Shown here in pieces: positions 34,392 to 46,600 of a stretch of 64,000 nucleotides of DNA; the first letter of the stretch is position 1, and every line of letters starts with the position of its first letter. The stretch covers positions 2,604,001-2,668,000 of the forward strand of contig QYRS01000006.1 in assembly GCA_006503535.1 (NCBI GenBank). Direction: 5' to 3'. A model generated the notes under the pieces. That model did no database searches. It had not been told where the DNA came from and saw nothing but the letters and a program-made list of their open reading frames with translations. Made by a program: the position numbers and the translations under genes. The stretch is from Arthrinium phaeospermum (Eukaryota > Ascomycota > Sordariomycetes > Amphisphaeriales > Apiosporaceae).

Positions 34392-35522
34392 TTATGAAGT
34401 CGATTGGAATTCTCCTTTCGTAGTTTCAAATGTGGTCAGGTGGAGGTTGGGGCGATCGAGTCTCTTGGCGGTCTGCCAAACGCGCCTATACAACTGGTAA
34501 TTCGAAGGTGAATCAGATCGGTGTGGTCTCCCGTTATAACCCTCATACCACGGGGACTTTCGCCTTGTCATGAGGCCCTTGTCCGTAAGATGGGACCGCC
34601 ATTGAGGCTCGAAGCGATCCTTGGCGGTGCCGAGGTCTCTGTAGCAAGCGAATCGGATATTGACTTGGCGACCGGCTACCTCGACATTATATTCGAAATC
34701 GCACTGACAGCGGGTACAGACATGCAACCTCGCCAGATTGGCGCCCCGGGCGTTTTTCCAAGTATAGGGAGGCTCGTTGTTTTTGCGAAAGGGGAAGAAC
34801 GACACCCGAACTGACACGTCGAGCTGTCCATTATTGTTTTTCAGTTTCCAGCCGGAGAACTCTGCACGTTTATGATGGCAGACTCGGATCTCTATTGAAG
34901 GGCAGCGACTTTGTCCCTCGTCCAGCGTGCATCGGATCTCCTGTCTTTGCAAAAACGAGCCTTTATTGTTGTATACCTCGCTTGACCACTCAAATGGAGG
35001 ACGACCCGCACCGGAAAGAGATCTGTCGCTGCACGACAGTTCAGGAATGAAGGTGTCATCGTTGTCTGAACATAAATGCTGCCGAGCGTAGTCCAAGTGG
35101 TAGTATGCCAGTCGGTAAGACATGGCTGGAAGCATAGGTTCCAAGGCAAGGGTTGATGCGGTATCAAATGGGAGGTTTGAGGAGAAAAGAGAGCCCATGT
35201 CAGTTAACGATGACTTGACTTCGTCATCACTGGCCACTGATTTGGAACTGTCCAATACTTTTTCTTCAGGACTTGCCAAGTGCCGTAATCTCCCATGAAC
35301 CGCCGAAATGACAGGAAAATGCCTTCGTGTGCTCTTGGGTACCTTGAGGAGTGGATTGCTGTATATCGGTTGTAGTGTAGGGTTGTGGACGAGACAGCCA
35401 TTGTTATCGTCATACCCACAGGGTAATTGACCATACCAATGGTCCTGGTCATGCCTCTCGGAGGTGGTCGTGGCGCTGGATCTTGTAACGTTGGTCGAAT
35501 CGAGGAATTTGGCTTCCGCCAT
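34392..35522 (-). CDS. Fungal hypothetical protein with C-x-x-C-x-C region
   Basis: A single uninterrupted frame from ATG 35522 gives 376 residues. The N-terminal half is Ser/Thr-rich and disordered. The C-terminal half has a Cys/His-containing core: CPSIEIRVCHHKRAEFSGWK and later RLHVCTRCQCDFEYNVEVAG followed by IRFACYRDLGTAKDRFEPQW. The pattern C-x2-C-x-C-D-F-x8-15-x-DLG-x6-W-x2-H is one I associate with uncharacterised fungal proteins, some of them F-box-linked, but I cannot name a domain. No signal peptide or membrane segment. It lies head-to-tail behind the 2EXR gene on the same strand. Confidence 0.7.
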   Translation of the reverse strand: MAEAKFLDSTNVTRSSATTTSERHDQDHWYGQLPCGYDDNNGCLVHNPTLQPIYSNPLLKVPKSTRRHFPVISAVHGRLRHLASPEEKVLDSSKSVASDDEVKSSLTDMGSLFSSNLPFDTASTLALEPMLPAMSYRLAYYHLDYARQHLCSDNDDTFIPELSCSDRSLSGAGRPPFEWSSEVYNNKGSFLQRQEIRCTLDEGQSRCPSIEIRVCHHKRAEFSGWKLKNNNGQLDVSVRVSFFPFRKNNEPPYTWKNARGANLARLHVCTRCQCDFEYNVEVAGRQVNIRFACYRDLGTAKDRFEPQWRSHLTDKGLMTRRKSPWYEGYNGRPHRSDSPSNYQLYRRVWQTAKRLDRPNLHLTTFETTKGEFQSTS

Positions 35523-36082
35523 GGTCACCTGACTGCGTCGAGCGCCCTGGGCTACTAGAGCAAAGCTTGTTGTGTGCCTATAAGAATATGCGGAATGATG
35601 CTAAGAATAAAGAATGCCCTTGATTGCGGAATATATGTGAGAGTTGTGGTGTTGTGGGAAAAGAGATGGGAGGTTGGAACTCCATTCGAGGGGGGTCACT
35701 ACTCGTACCTTCCGGTATTTATGTCTCGTTCTGTCCGTGGTGAGATCGAGCCCAAGGTACTTCAAATATCCTGTCTGGTTGTCTCGCACCTGCCTCATAT
35801 ACACTGACTGGATAGGCCAGGATTCTAAATCTTCAATATCATGGAGTCACCTTAGTGCCATTTCTTCTCTTTGGGGAGGGATAATTGAAGATTACCAATC
35901 GCGCGATGTTGCCTCAAGGTATCATTTCGTATATTAAAGTGCTATGTGCATGTAGGGGTGTTATTATATACTTAATGCATCATCTCGAATTGTCATCCAC
36001 TGTATGTATGGGCTCCTTTCAAACAATCGGCCTGGGTAATCACGGTTGATGACTATTAGGTAGATAACAGCAATCCTCCCAT
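35523..36082. other. Intergenic
   Basis: Short gap between two minus-strand genes. No feature seen. Confidence 0.5.
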
Positions 36083-37979
36083 TTAACCACCCATGACGAT
36101 ATCCACCAACCCCTGAATCTTCCCGCGCAGCCCGATGCCGTACCCGATCCCCACGACGCCCTTGGCGAACCGCCAGGAGCTGTCCTGGTCGCGGATGGGG
36201 TACTGCGCCGGCGGCGGGATGGCCGTGCGGATGCCGAGCCAGCCCCAGCGGTCCTCGCAGACGCTCTTGAGGTTGCACAACCCGCGCAGCCCCTCCTCGC
36301 CCGCGAACCGGCCGTACCCGGAGCCACCAACGCCGCCAAAGGGCAGCTGCACGGCGTAGAACACGGCGAAGTCATTGACGGCGACGCCGCCGGCGCGGAC
36401 GCCGCGAACGATCTGCTGGACAACGGGGTCCGAGTCGCGGCCCCAGACCGAGGCGCCGAGGCCGAACGCGGGAGCGTTGGCGATCTTCAGCAAGTCCTCG
36501 GCCTTGCCCGAAGGGGCCGGCATGAGGGTCATAATGGGGCCAAAGCACTCCTCGTTGGCCAGCATCATGTCGGGGGTGACGTCGACGACCAACGTGGGCG
36601 TGAAGTAGAAGCCCGAGGGGTGATCCGGGTGCGTGTAGCGTTTGCCGCCCGCCAACAGCCGGGCGCCCTTGGCCACGGCGTCCTCGACGAGCGCCTCGAG
36701 CCGAGAGAAGGATGCATCTGAAACCATGGCGCCAACGTCCTTATCTAAGCCCAACCGGAGCGCCTGCACGCGCGGCTCGAGCATCGATACAAGCTTGTCA
36801 TAGACTGCTGGCGAGGCAATGATGCGCTCAATGCCAATACAGTTCTGTCCCGCGGCCTGGAAGCTGCCGCGCATGAGCGTATCGGCGATCCGCTTGAGAT
36901 CGCCCTTAGCGGAGTCGGTGATGATTGCCGCATCCTTGCCGCCCAGCTCGGCGAGCACGGGTGTGAGGGTCTTGGCGGCGCTCGCGGCAACGTGATGGCA
37001 CACCGGCTTGCTTCCAATAAACGTGATATGCGAGATGCCCGGATGACTGGTCAGATGTTCGGCCGCGCTCGGCCAGCACACAACCGTCTGGACCAACGCG
37101 GGGTCTTGGCCGTGTGCGACCAGAGCTCCCCGAACAATGCTAGTGTAGTAGGCAGAAGACCAGCAGGTCTGCTCACTGACCTTGACGACGATTCCATTGC
37201 CGGAAAAGATGGCGCTGATGATGGGACCGATCAAATTGTGAAAGGGGTAATTCCAGCTGACAAGAGCGGCAACGACGCCCATGGGCTCGTACACCACCTT
37301 GTTCCGCTTGTACGTCATCAGTAGATTTGTAGGCCTTCTCTCGGGCTGCAGCGCCTTCTCGCCGTGGTTGATGGTCCACTGCAACTTCTCTGTCGTGACG
37401 AGAATCTCGCCGAGCTGAGCATCCAACATGGTCTTTCCCGAGTCCAAACTGCTAACGCGACATATCTGCTCTTGATTGTCCAAGACATGTTGAAGCAGGG
37501 TCTTCAGCACGGCGCGTCGTTGGGCAAACGTCGTTTTGGCCCATTTTGCCTGGGCAGCAGCTGCCGCTTCGATGGCGCGGTCGATCCCGGCCGGGGTGGA
37601 GGGGTTGACAAGACCGAGAAGCTGGCCAGTGGCCGGCGAGTAACACCGGACTGCGCTGCTGCCAGACACCTTGATAGACGGCGACACGAGAATCTCGGGT
37701 TCTCCTTCGGGATACTTGGGCGGAGGGATGGTGTATCGGATGGTGGCACTCGTCTGCGATGTAATGAAGAAGTACAGGAAGACAATGGCCGTAATAGACC
37801 AGACGAAGGGCGCAATCAACTGCCAAACGTTCTGGTAACTGGATGTGTTGTTGTCAGGTTAGCAGTATATCCACCCACAGCATGGCGTTGGCGATTTAGA
37901 TAATAAACATGACATACGGGAAGCTCTTGACCAAATCGGTCAACTGGCCGACCCAGTCTTCAAAACCCTCGCTGGCCAT
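36083..37979 (-). CDS. msc7: Membrane-anchored aldehyde dehydrogenase (MSC7 type)
   Basis: Exon 1 (37979-37918, starts MASEGFEDWVGQLTDL) and exon 2 (37838-36083), split by a 79-nt intron with a CTAAC branch, encode 605 residues. A single N-terminal membrane span (APFVWSITAIVFLYFFITS, about 30-50) precedes the ALDH fold. NAD-site and catalytic signatures are present: PMGVVAALVSWNYPFHNLIG, catalytic-base Glu in LAELGGKD (about 316), nucleophile Cys in AAGQNCIGIERI (about 353), and PTLVVDVTPDMMLANEECFG. The LPFGGVGGSGYGRFAGEEGL block is near the C-terminus. The order and the N-terminal anchor fit yeast Msc7, an ER-associated ALDH-like protein of unclear substrate. Start chosen because the spliced frame restores the family's N-terminus. 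Confidence 0.93.
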
Positions 37980-38879
37980 GTTGATGGCTATCGGCCGACG
38001 TCTCTTCCCAGGCCTTGGTGGTAGCAAATGGACAAGAATCACGAAGGGACACTCATAGCGACACAACGCTTACGCCAATGCCCACTCCTACCAAGGTCAA
38101 TTTATTAATCGACTGATCCGGGATATTTGGTTCCAGGGTCCAGCTGTTGTACTGTGGCGCGGGGCAGCTGCGATTGGCGAATGTGGCTGAAATGGCACTA
38201 CTGGTAGGGATTTATGGACATTGTTGAGCTCACTATCGTGCCATCATTCTCGTCACGTTTAGATACCATTTGACACGTAGCCACTCCAAGGTCATGGGCA
38301 ATAGAAATTCCTGTTTTTTTTGGGGGCTTCTACCGCTGCTGTGTATTATATATTCTTCAACATCCCTTCACCCACACCACCTCTCCATCTACCGTGGACG
38401 TACAGATATATACAAGCCAATGAATGGTCTTCCTCGTATCGATTCAGTCCCGTCGAGTGCTCATGTAATCCAAAGTCAAGGGATTTCCCGTGCCCTTCTC
38501 GAATAACGCCGTCTCCCGCCTGTTCACGTTGGAACCCGCGAGTTATCAAAAAAGAAAAGGAAAAAAAAGGGTGAAAGAATTTGAAACCGAGTTCCTCCAC
38601 CAGGAACCCCTGCAAGCTTTCAGTCATCTCGTACAGTTGTCTCTTCGCTGTGCCCAATGCCCTTGAAACGCCGATGCCAAAAACGATAAGAAAAACAAGG
38701 AGGGACACACAATGGTCCCAGAAGACAGTAGGTTCTTGAGCGATGTTTTCGATGTAGGAACGGACAGTAAATAAAATAAGTAAGGTCGTCAAGAAGCTTT
38801 GACTGTCGTAGACCTCATACAAGATCATTGAGGCGTGAGTAAGCAGGCAAAAGGAATTCAATGTTCGCTAGAACTCGGC
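37980..38879. other. Intergenic
   Basis: Leader of the ALDH gene and 3' flank of the flippase gene. A minus-strand open frame (38861-38346) has a hydrophobic stretch but overlaps the expected 3'UTR and shows no conserved motif. Confidence 0.5.
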
Positions 38880-41800
38880 TCATTCGTGTTCCTGGATGTT
38901 GTTGTCCTTGTGATGGAAGGCGAAAGGCGACTTAAACGATTTGCCTCTTGTTCGTTTCCTTATGCGGTTGACTATGCCGGTGCCTTCTGCAGGATCCGAA
39001 GAGGGACCGCCCGCGCCCGAATGCGTAGATTCATACCGGCCAAGCATGGCTGCGGAAGTGAACTCATTAGTTGCTTCGTAGCTGGGCCTTACACGATCCA
39101 TAGAAGCTCGCATGCGGTCGTATGATGGCCTCACACGGTCCAAGGAAGGGCGGATGTTGATCTCCATCGACGCCTGAGAATGCCGCGTGTAATTCGTCCC
39201 ATCACTGCCGTTGTGGCTGCGAGCATTGTGTGTTGCGGTTGAGTGGACTGTAGGTGGATAGATAGGCCTCCGATCTTCGTCCACACTTGGCATAGCTTCG
39301 TGGCCCCGCTTGATGGTGGAATCCGATGAGTGAGACGAGCCCGATTTCGCAGGCTCGCCTTCAGCCTCCTTCTTATCGAGATGGTCGAACATCCCCATGG
39401 TTGCTTGTTCTCGAATGATATCGACATCGTACGGGTAGTACACCTTTTGTATGGCCTTGATTGCATATCGCGGGAACAAGCAGATAACGGGGGTAATGAA
39501 AAAGACAAGCCAGAAGGTCAGTTCCCCATAGACTTGGGCGGCTGCTTGGTAGAAGAAGCTAGACCACGTTCCCGAGGTATATATACCAGTCCAGAGGAAG
39601 ATGAACAAGTCGCTAAGAGCAACGCACAACAGCATGATCCAATCCCATCGGTAGGTGTTGATAAGAATGTACATGTTGATGGTCAGGACCGCGGGGTGGG
39701 CGATGTAGGTACCAAGTCGAAGGCGGTCAGCCAAATCCAGTCCGTTGTCAGTTACAGATGTGGCGTTGATGATGGCGAGGTAGGGGATGAAGAACACCAT
39801 CACACTTTGGTAAATGCCATCGACCATGTATAGCCTAGAAGAAGTAACAAGTTAGATACGATAGCATTCCATCATCTGTTGGACGTCACTTACCAGAACT
39901 TCGTCTGTGTCCACTCCATACGCTCGATACCCCGGCGGTAAAGCTGGGGAACAGCGAGCGAAACCGCATCGGACACATCCTGGTCCAGAACACCCATAAG
40001 GATGACGGGCACTGACGTGAAGAACAAGTTGAACATCAGAATGTAGGTGTAGTCGAATAGATACGTTATGTCGAAATCCGTGAAGCACTGGTACCAGAAG
40101 ATCGCAAACGTCCACACCATATTCTTGTAGAAGAAGTTGGAGATGGTTTCGGCCAGGCGTCTGTACGACCATCGACCGTGTACGAGAACCAATCGCTGCA
40201 GGAAGCGAAATTGGCCGATGGCATAATCCGAGGACATGACGGCCTGGCGACCCTCCACACCAGCAATACCAACGCCCACGTCGGCTTCTTGAATCATAGC
40301 CACATCGTTGGCACCGTCACCAACAGAGAGAGTCATGACATCCAAACCAGACTTGACCATGCCGACAACGGCAGCTTTCTGGGCAGGACTCACACGACAG
40401 CAGAGAACCGATTTGCACTGCTTGCACAAAAGCAGAAACTTTTGCATCAAGGTCTCGTGAAGTACCCATCGGAGCGTGAATCCGTCGATGATGAGGGCGT
40501 GTGTGGGAGCAGGTGCACGGTGGTCTTTCCTTGCCACGGCGAGATCCTCGTCGCTACCTGTGATGCCAAAGGTCTTCAGATTCTTATCCAACTCTTCCTC
40601 GGCTGTTTTTAGAAATTCTGCTTCGGAGATGGCACCAGTCTCGTCTTCCGGAATCTTCAGGTGGATGAGTTCCATATCGTTGTTGAGAAGGTTGCAGGAG
40701 AAACCAATGTTGATGGCAGTTTCGACTTTGTCTCCCGTCAAAACCCACAGTTTGACACCGGCTTCACCCAAGAGAGCGATGGTGTCGGGTACTCCATCTT
40801 GCAGACGATCTTCAATGGCAGTACCGCCAATCAAGTCGAATTCCCGCTCAATCTTGTCAGCAACCTCCTCAAGCTTCTCTTCTCTGTCCGTTAGCGCAGC
40901 GGCGGCCTTGTCGTGTTCCTTACGCCATGCAAGATACTCGGGTTCCGACAGGACACGTTGAGCAAGACACAGTGTACGCAAACCCTCTCTGGCGAACATC
41001 TCCAGATGTTCAGCAGTCGTTTTTCGGAGCTCTTGTTGCTCTCCTCGCTTGAGTCGGGAATAAATAACGCTGTCTGCTCCTTTGCAGAACAAGATGATAC
41101 GCCCGTCGGGCATCTTTACAATGGCGCTCATTCTCTTTCGACTCGAATTGAACTCGATTGTGTTGAGGACCGAGTAATGCCTCTCTTCACCCATGACATT
41201 CAGCTTGATGCCATCTGCCGTGGCGCCGAGGACAGTGAAGCCCATGTCTCTCGCCGTGGCCACTAGAGCTGCCTCGTCAGGTGATTGTGCCTTGAACAGC
41301 ATCTTTGGGGGGTCGCCAGGTACATGCTCAGCAATGACCGTGTGGCATAGTGCTAGGACGAGCATAAAATGTTCGTTTGCCGCTTGCTGTTCAGGGCCAG
41401 AAACTCCAGCAAGATCTTCGACAAAGTCGGGTGCAATGAAAGTCACATCCTCTTCATGAAGGTATGGGTTATCATGTATCTTGCGAAGCCCCTGGACGGC
41501 CCGAATCTTTCCCTCGGCAATCTCCTTCTTCGCCTTCGCAGCCTCCTTCTCCACGTCGACACCCAGGCGTTTCTGCATACCAGCCTGTGCTTCTGTATAT
41601 GCTTCTCCGTAGGGTTGGCCATTGATGGTTGCCTTCTTGAACTCCATGACGTTTTGAGTCAAGGTGCCGGTCTTGTCAGAGAAGATGTACTCAATTTGGC
41701 CAACGTCGTCCGAGATATTCCAGGATTTCGGGACGCAAGGTTGGTCGATCGCGTCGTAATACATACCGACATCATTATAGATGAAAACTGCCTGGAGCGT

Positions 41801-43639
41801 TCTGACGATTTCCAAACTAATATAAAGCGAGATAGGCACCAAATTCTGGAAGACGATGACTGCGGCCCAAAACGTGATGAAACCAGTCAGGCCTGGCGTG
41901 CCACCTATAGACCCGTAGTCGAACCAGGCCAAAGATGCATCGCTCTTACCCCATGCCACGCCGTTAACAAAGGCAGATATCAGGCACATGACCAAGAGGA
42001 TGGCGAAATTGCAAATGACGTTGAAGTTGAGTTCCCGGGCGATTCGAGCACGCTTACTGGGTGTCACTCCAGCATTCATCATGATCTTGGTATCATGTCC
42101 AGTAAACACAACGACACCGAGAATCCATTCGGTGTTTCGGAGATTGCAACCTCGGAGTAGCATATTGTCGATCGAGATGGGCTCCGTCATATCCCTGTCA
42201 TGGCCACTGACTTCTTGTTGCCACTTGATTGCACCATTGTATTTATACAGGTTCGGCTGCGGGGGTTCGCTCTCAATGCTGAATTGGGCTCTTTCGCAGT
42301 CTCGGGCGTGTTTCAGTGAACGACCGCATCGAAGCGCCTGGCGCACCTTCAGGTTGGTCTCGCCGTCCAAATTCTTGGTTTCCACGTAGCATGCTCCGTC
42401 AGAGTCAGATGTTGACAAGACAATGATATCGGCGGGAATCTCGTCATCGTTGTACAAACGGACGAAATCTCCAACCTGAATGCTCTTCCAGGCATCTCTG
42501 TGAAAGCGACCACCGCCGTTGGTAGGCAGCCGGTGGTTGATGAGGTCGCCCTTTACTCGTTCCAGTGCTTCTGCCTCGTTCGAGTTGAAGGACATGGCCG
42601 AGGATCGGTTGGCTTCGGGGCGGTTGGCATCCGGGACGGGTAAGGTGTTCGGCGAAGCAAGAGGTGAAGGAACCGGCGTCATCTGGATGTCCTCCTGGGC
42701 GGACAAGAACGAGGTGCGGTGCGAGCTGGGAGATATGGCCATAGATTCCCTAGGCCCTGTGACATGAGTATCGACAGACGGACGCGGGTCTGCAATGCCA
42801 CGCATGGCACTTTCTTTGGGGTTCTTCTTCCACAACGATTCGATCGCGTGCCAGATTGCGCCAAAGAACTTGCTGGAAGCCTTCTTGATCTTGCGCCAAG
42901 TAGATACCTGATCAGCTGCAACATTAACATTCTCCCAACCAACGAGTCGGTGTACCGGAGCGTTGTTAAGTTCGTTGTCCAGGACAGTTCTGCGATAGTC
43001 CTCGATAGCATCCTTGATAGCAGTGACTGCAATAATAACAATTAAAGGTACGGCGTTCAGTCCGGGATTCGTACCCCCGAAGATGGGGAAAATCTAAGTA
43101 GAGACCGCGTTATTATGACACAGTCCAATGAACAAGCACACGCGACGGGAACTTACCACCAAGATAACCAAGAACAAGAAGAATATATTAGCAATGTTGT
43201 GGAACTGGAACCACAAGTTCTTTGGAATGAAGGAGAGCGGTGTGTATTTGGCAGTCCGGATCTTGTTCCTCGTATACGTTTGCTTTGGCAGCCCCGTCTC
43301 GTCCTTGAAATCGTCCGGCAGGGGTTGGTTGAAGAACAGAGTTCTGCCTTCGCCATCGGTGCTCGAGGTTGAGCTGTGTGCATCGTCGTGATCGACATCC
43401 TCATCAGGTTCGTTGACGCTTTCTAGCCGGGATCCCTGGCTCGTCCCGGATTGCCTCTTCTTTTCTGTCGAAGTCGTTCGCTTGTGTATCCGGTCTATAA
43501 TCGAGACTCGTTTCGTCCCGCCACTCTTGATCGTCAACTTTCGGGTCGCCCATCTTGATCGATTAGGCGTTATCTCGTCACCCTTGTCTGCTTTGTCGCC
43601 CTTGGACTTGCCATTGGCGCCATCGCCACCTTTCGCCAT
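38880..43639 (-). CDS. dnf1: P4-type ATPase, Dnf1/Dnf2-like phospholipid flippase
   Basis: Three exons (43639-43157, 43093-39894, 39834-38880; introns 63 and 59 nt) encode 1545 residues. It flips phospholipids from the outer to the cytosolic leaflet of the plasma membrane/endosomes, normally with a Cdc50-family subunit. Visible motifs: KYTPLSFIPKNLWFQFHNIA (P4 N-terminus), LDGETNLK (actuator loop), PISLYISLE in membrane span 4 with the P4-type Pro-Ile-Ser, phosphorylation site IFSDKTGTLTQN (Asp about 630), KGADSVIYSRL (nucleotide binding), and SVGDGANDVAMIQEADVGVG (about 1089). The insertion after the phosphorylation site (RLGVDVEKEAAKAKKEIAEG) and the WTQTKFWLYMVDGIYQS junction, restored across intron 2, resemble Dnf1/2 rather than Drs2. 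The C-tail holds repeats RPSLDRVRPSYDRMRASMDR. Confidence 0.96.
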
Positions 43640-46600
43640 GTTGTGAGAATTACGGGCGGCGCCCGACAAACTCGAAATGTCCCGCCAGAGTGGCCTCTGT
43701 TGGCCTCGAGTCCCAAACCCCACGCTTCAGCTGGCGATTCGTTGTTGTTGTTGTTTGGGTGTGCGTACAAGCGCTGGGTTGGCGGGGATCGGAACCGGAT
43801 GACGGAGAGTTTTGCTAATGCCACAACAGACAGCCCATCCGAAGTCACGACGTCGCTGACAATTCGCTCGTTCGTCTCCCTTTTGTGGCCAGTAAACACG
43901 CCGGGGAAGGGTTGAAATGCGATATAAACAAAACCCTTGAGAGCCGAAATTCGCGTGCTTGCGAACTCCGTCCTGTAACGACGGTGGTGGGTTGGGATGG
44001 CGGTTTGTTGTGTGGAAAAGGGACAAGTTCAGGTTGGAAGGGGGAATCGGCGACAATTGGATTGGGGACTGGGAATAAGGTAAACTGGAGCCTTGGTTTT
44101 TCGAGGGTAGGATCGCTAATGCTCTTGGTCGGATGGCCCGGGGGGGTTTGGTGGGACCTAGAAAACCAGGTGTGGTATGAACTAGGAGTGCACTCTTGTC
44201 CGAACAAACTGCTGAAAGAAAGCCTGCTTATCCTTGAGCGCAACCCAATTGAATCAGCGGAGAGCGAGGTACAGTCCAGCCGGTACCTTGATAGCGGCAG
44301 ACTACCTACAGTCAGGGAGGAGAAGGCACCCACCCCCCTTGACAACACTAGGCGATCAGTCGCGCGCTGACATTAACAGCCCCAATTGATTAGCGGTTGG
44401 CATGCACTGCGGGAATACTGTAATGCAGATGGGCTTGGGGTGCTTGGTTCTAGGACAGACGACGGCATACTTGGGTCCGCTTTGTACAGTATATGCTCCT
44501 TCCGATGCCCCATTTGTCACTGTGAGCAACGCGGAAGTTTGTCTTTGTAGGTAGCACTTGACTGTGAAGGGTTTCCTGGCAATTGCGCTGTGTATCGTAT
44601 ATTAGCACCTTCTACTTGATTCATTTAGTGCATGTTTCCACTCTACGCTACAATTCCTGTCCAAGAGAGCAGATCGCAGGATAGATGGATACTGCGACTG
44701 GGAGCTCCCTGGTAACTGCCTTGTCAGGTATTGATTGCTGTCAGAATCAATGCGCCTGCTCTTGTACCCGTATCTACATACTATCTCAATTTCTGACTGG
44801 GAGCTGGGCCGAGTGAGTACAGCGCCCTCAGGCTCTGACAGTGATGGATCTGACTGGTAGTCAACACAAATTCCTTTCCTTCGTTTTACCTGTAAGAAGG
44901 ACTACTAGCTTCGGGGCTGAACGCAAACCGCGCGAAGCCAGCCCACACAGATCTTACAGTACCTAAGATACATATCCTTGTATTAGATTAGGTGTCCCTT
45001 TTTTCCTGTCTCTTCCAACGACCTAAACAGCTTGGTAAGCACGCAAGTAAGCAATGTGAAGGAGGTACAAGGCGCAGCTCTGGTCACCCACCCCCCCTTG
45101 CCCCTCGTTACTTTTGTGTGCTACCGGTCATAGATTTGCCATTAGTATTTTCCGTCAATCGATGAATATATTTTTTTCTTCGTTGATGAGTCGAGACTGT
45201 TTGGATTGGTACGTGCAACACACACAACTGGACTCGGGGTTCCTTACTTCCCTCGGGATTCAACCATCCTTTTTGGATCCGGTCGGGTCTTTTGGGTCGC
45301 TTTAACCCCGAACCCAGATGGACCGACCATCCTTCTTTGACATCATGTCGCCTTCCCAACAACCAGCTCGATGCACGGCATTATCTAGATAAAAGGTGTG
45401 ACAGATGACACTCTGTGTATGTGCTGGTTGCTGCTTGAGTTAATTTATCAATTGATTAAGCAGTCAACTACACAACTACATGCAGGGGGCGGATCTGTTT
45501 AAAATACCGCCATCTAGTTGGTTGGCTCGAACAAGACAGAAGGGGGTGTTGTGTTATTTCGTTCTGCAGAGTGTGTTTCGCCCTGAACTCGGAAAATGGA
45601 AAAGCATGTCGGCTTTACTTAGGAGCTAAATCGGACAACTGTACACACCTCTTCCTTGGTCCAACCTAGCTCGTTACACGTTGTCTGAGTCTCAAATGTG
45701 GCTACATGTACCTAACTTTTCCAAACCTACCAAGGCTCCTGGTGTTCGTTTAACTGCATCCTGCTTGGAGTCAGTTACTGTCATTCCCGGCCTTTGCACC
45801 ACTGGACGCGCCAAGACTGACAATCCTCCTAAAAGCTGTACAGCCTGCGAAGGTCAAGGCACGTTCCTGGATTTTTTTTTTAGGAACATTGAAACCCCGT
45901 TTGGGGAATGACTGGATCAAAGGCAATCTGTCATCCGCATTCCGCAGCCCAAAGCTCACTACCAGTCTTGGTGAGTGCACCAACATGCATAATGATGAAA
46001 TTGCTTAACCTACTGTTCCGCACAAATCCGTAGCCGTATATAGCGTCTCTGGAACGGTGGTCAGGAATGTCTCTAATAAACACGTACAAATGGCGGCCTG
46101 GCAACGACACAGGAAGGGCTGCAGCCATGTGTAACAGCCTACAGCGCTCCCGAACACCAATCGCGCCTTCGCGTTCCCAAACTCCAAACCCGATCCGTGG
46201 TGGAGCGGACCTGCACGAGTCGCATTTGCACTGTGTGGTAATCATCTAGATACTACTATAGCCGTATGCGTATGCGTCAACCGGATGCAGTGGGGTTGGC
46301 CTTTCGGGGTCTCACTAAAGACCGTCCACCGTCCTTAAAAGCGATGCCGCGGCCACACAAGCATTCTCCACACTGGGCGAGCAGTTCTGGAAGTGGGAGA
46401 AAGAAAGAAAAAAAAAAGCCGCTGCAAGTAGGTAATCTCTAATATGTAAGATCTTCAGACCATACATGCTGCCGGGCTACCGAAGAACCCAAGACTGCAA
46501 AGAGTGTCCAAACACAGCCTTTGATGAAGTCGCTAGAAAGGAAGCCGACTTGGCAGGTGCCGCCGAGGCTGTCATCACGCCGCCTGCCGCCAGCGATCTG

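Noticed and set aside
38346..38861. 171-residue minus-strand frame with hydrophobic stretch after the flippase stop
   Set aside because: Starts 19 bp after the flippase stop, so it lies in the expected 3'UTR; no conserved motif or splice support.
41369..42160. 263-residue plus-strand frame over the flippase gene
   Set aside because: Antisense to strongly conserved P4-ATPase sequence; no independent support.
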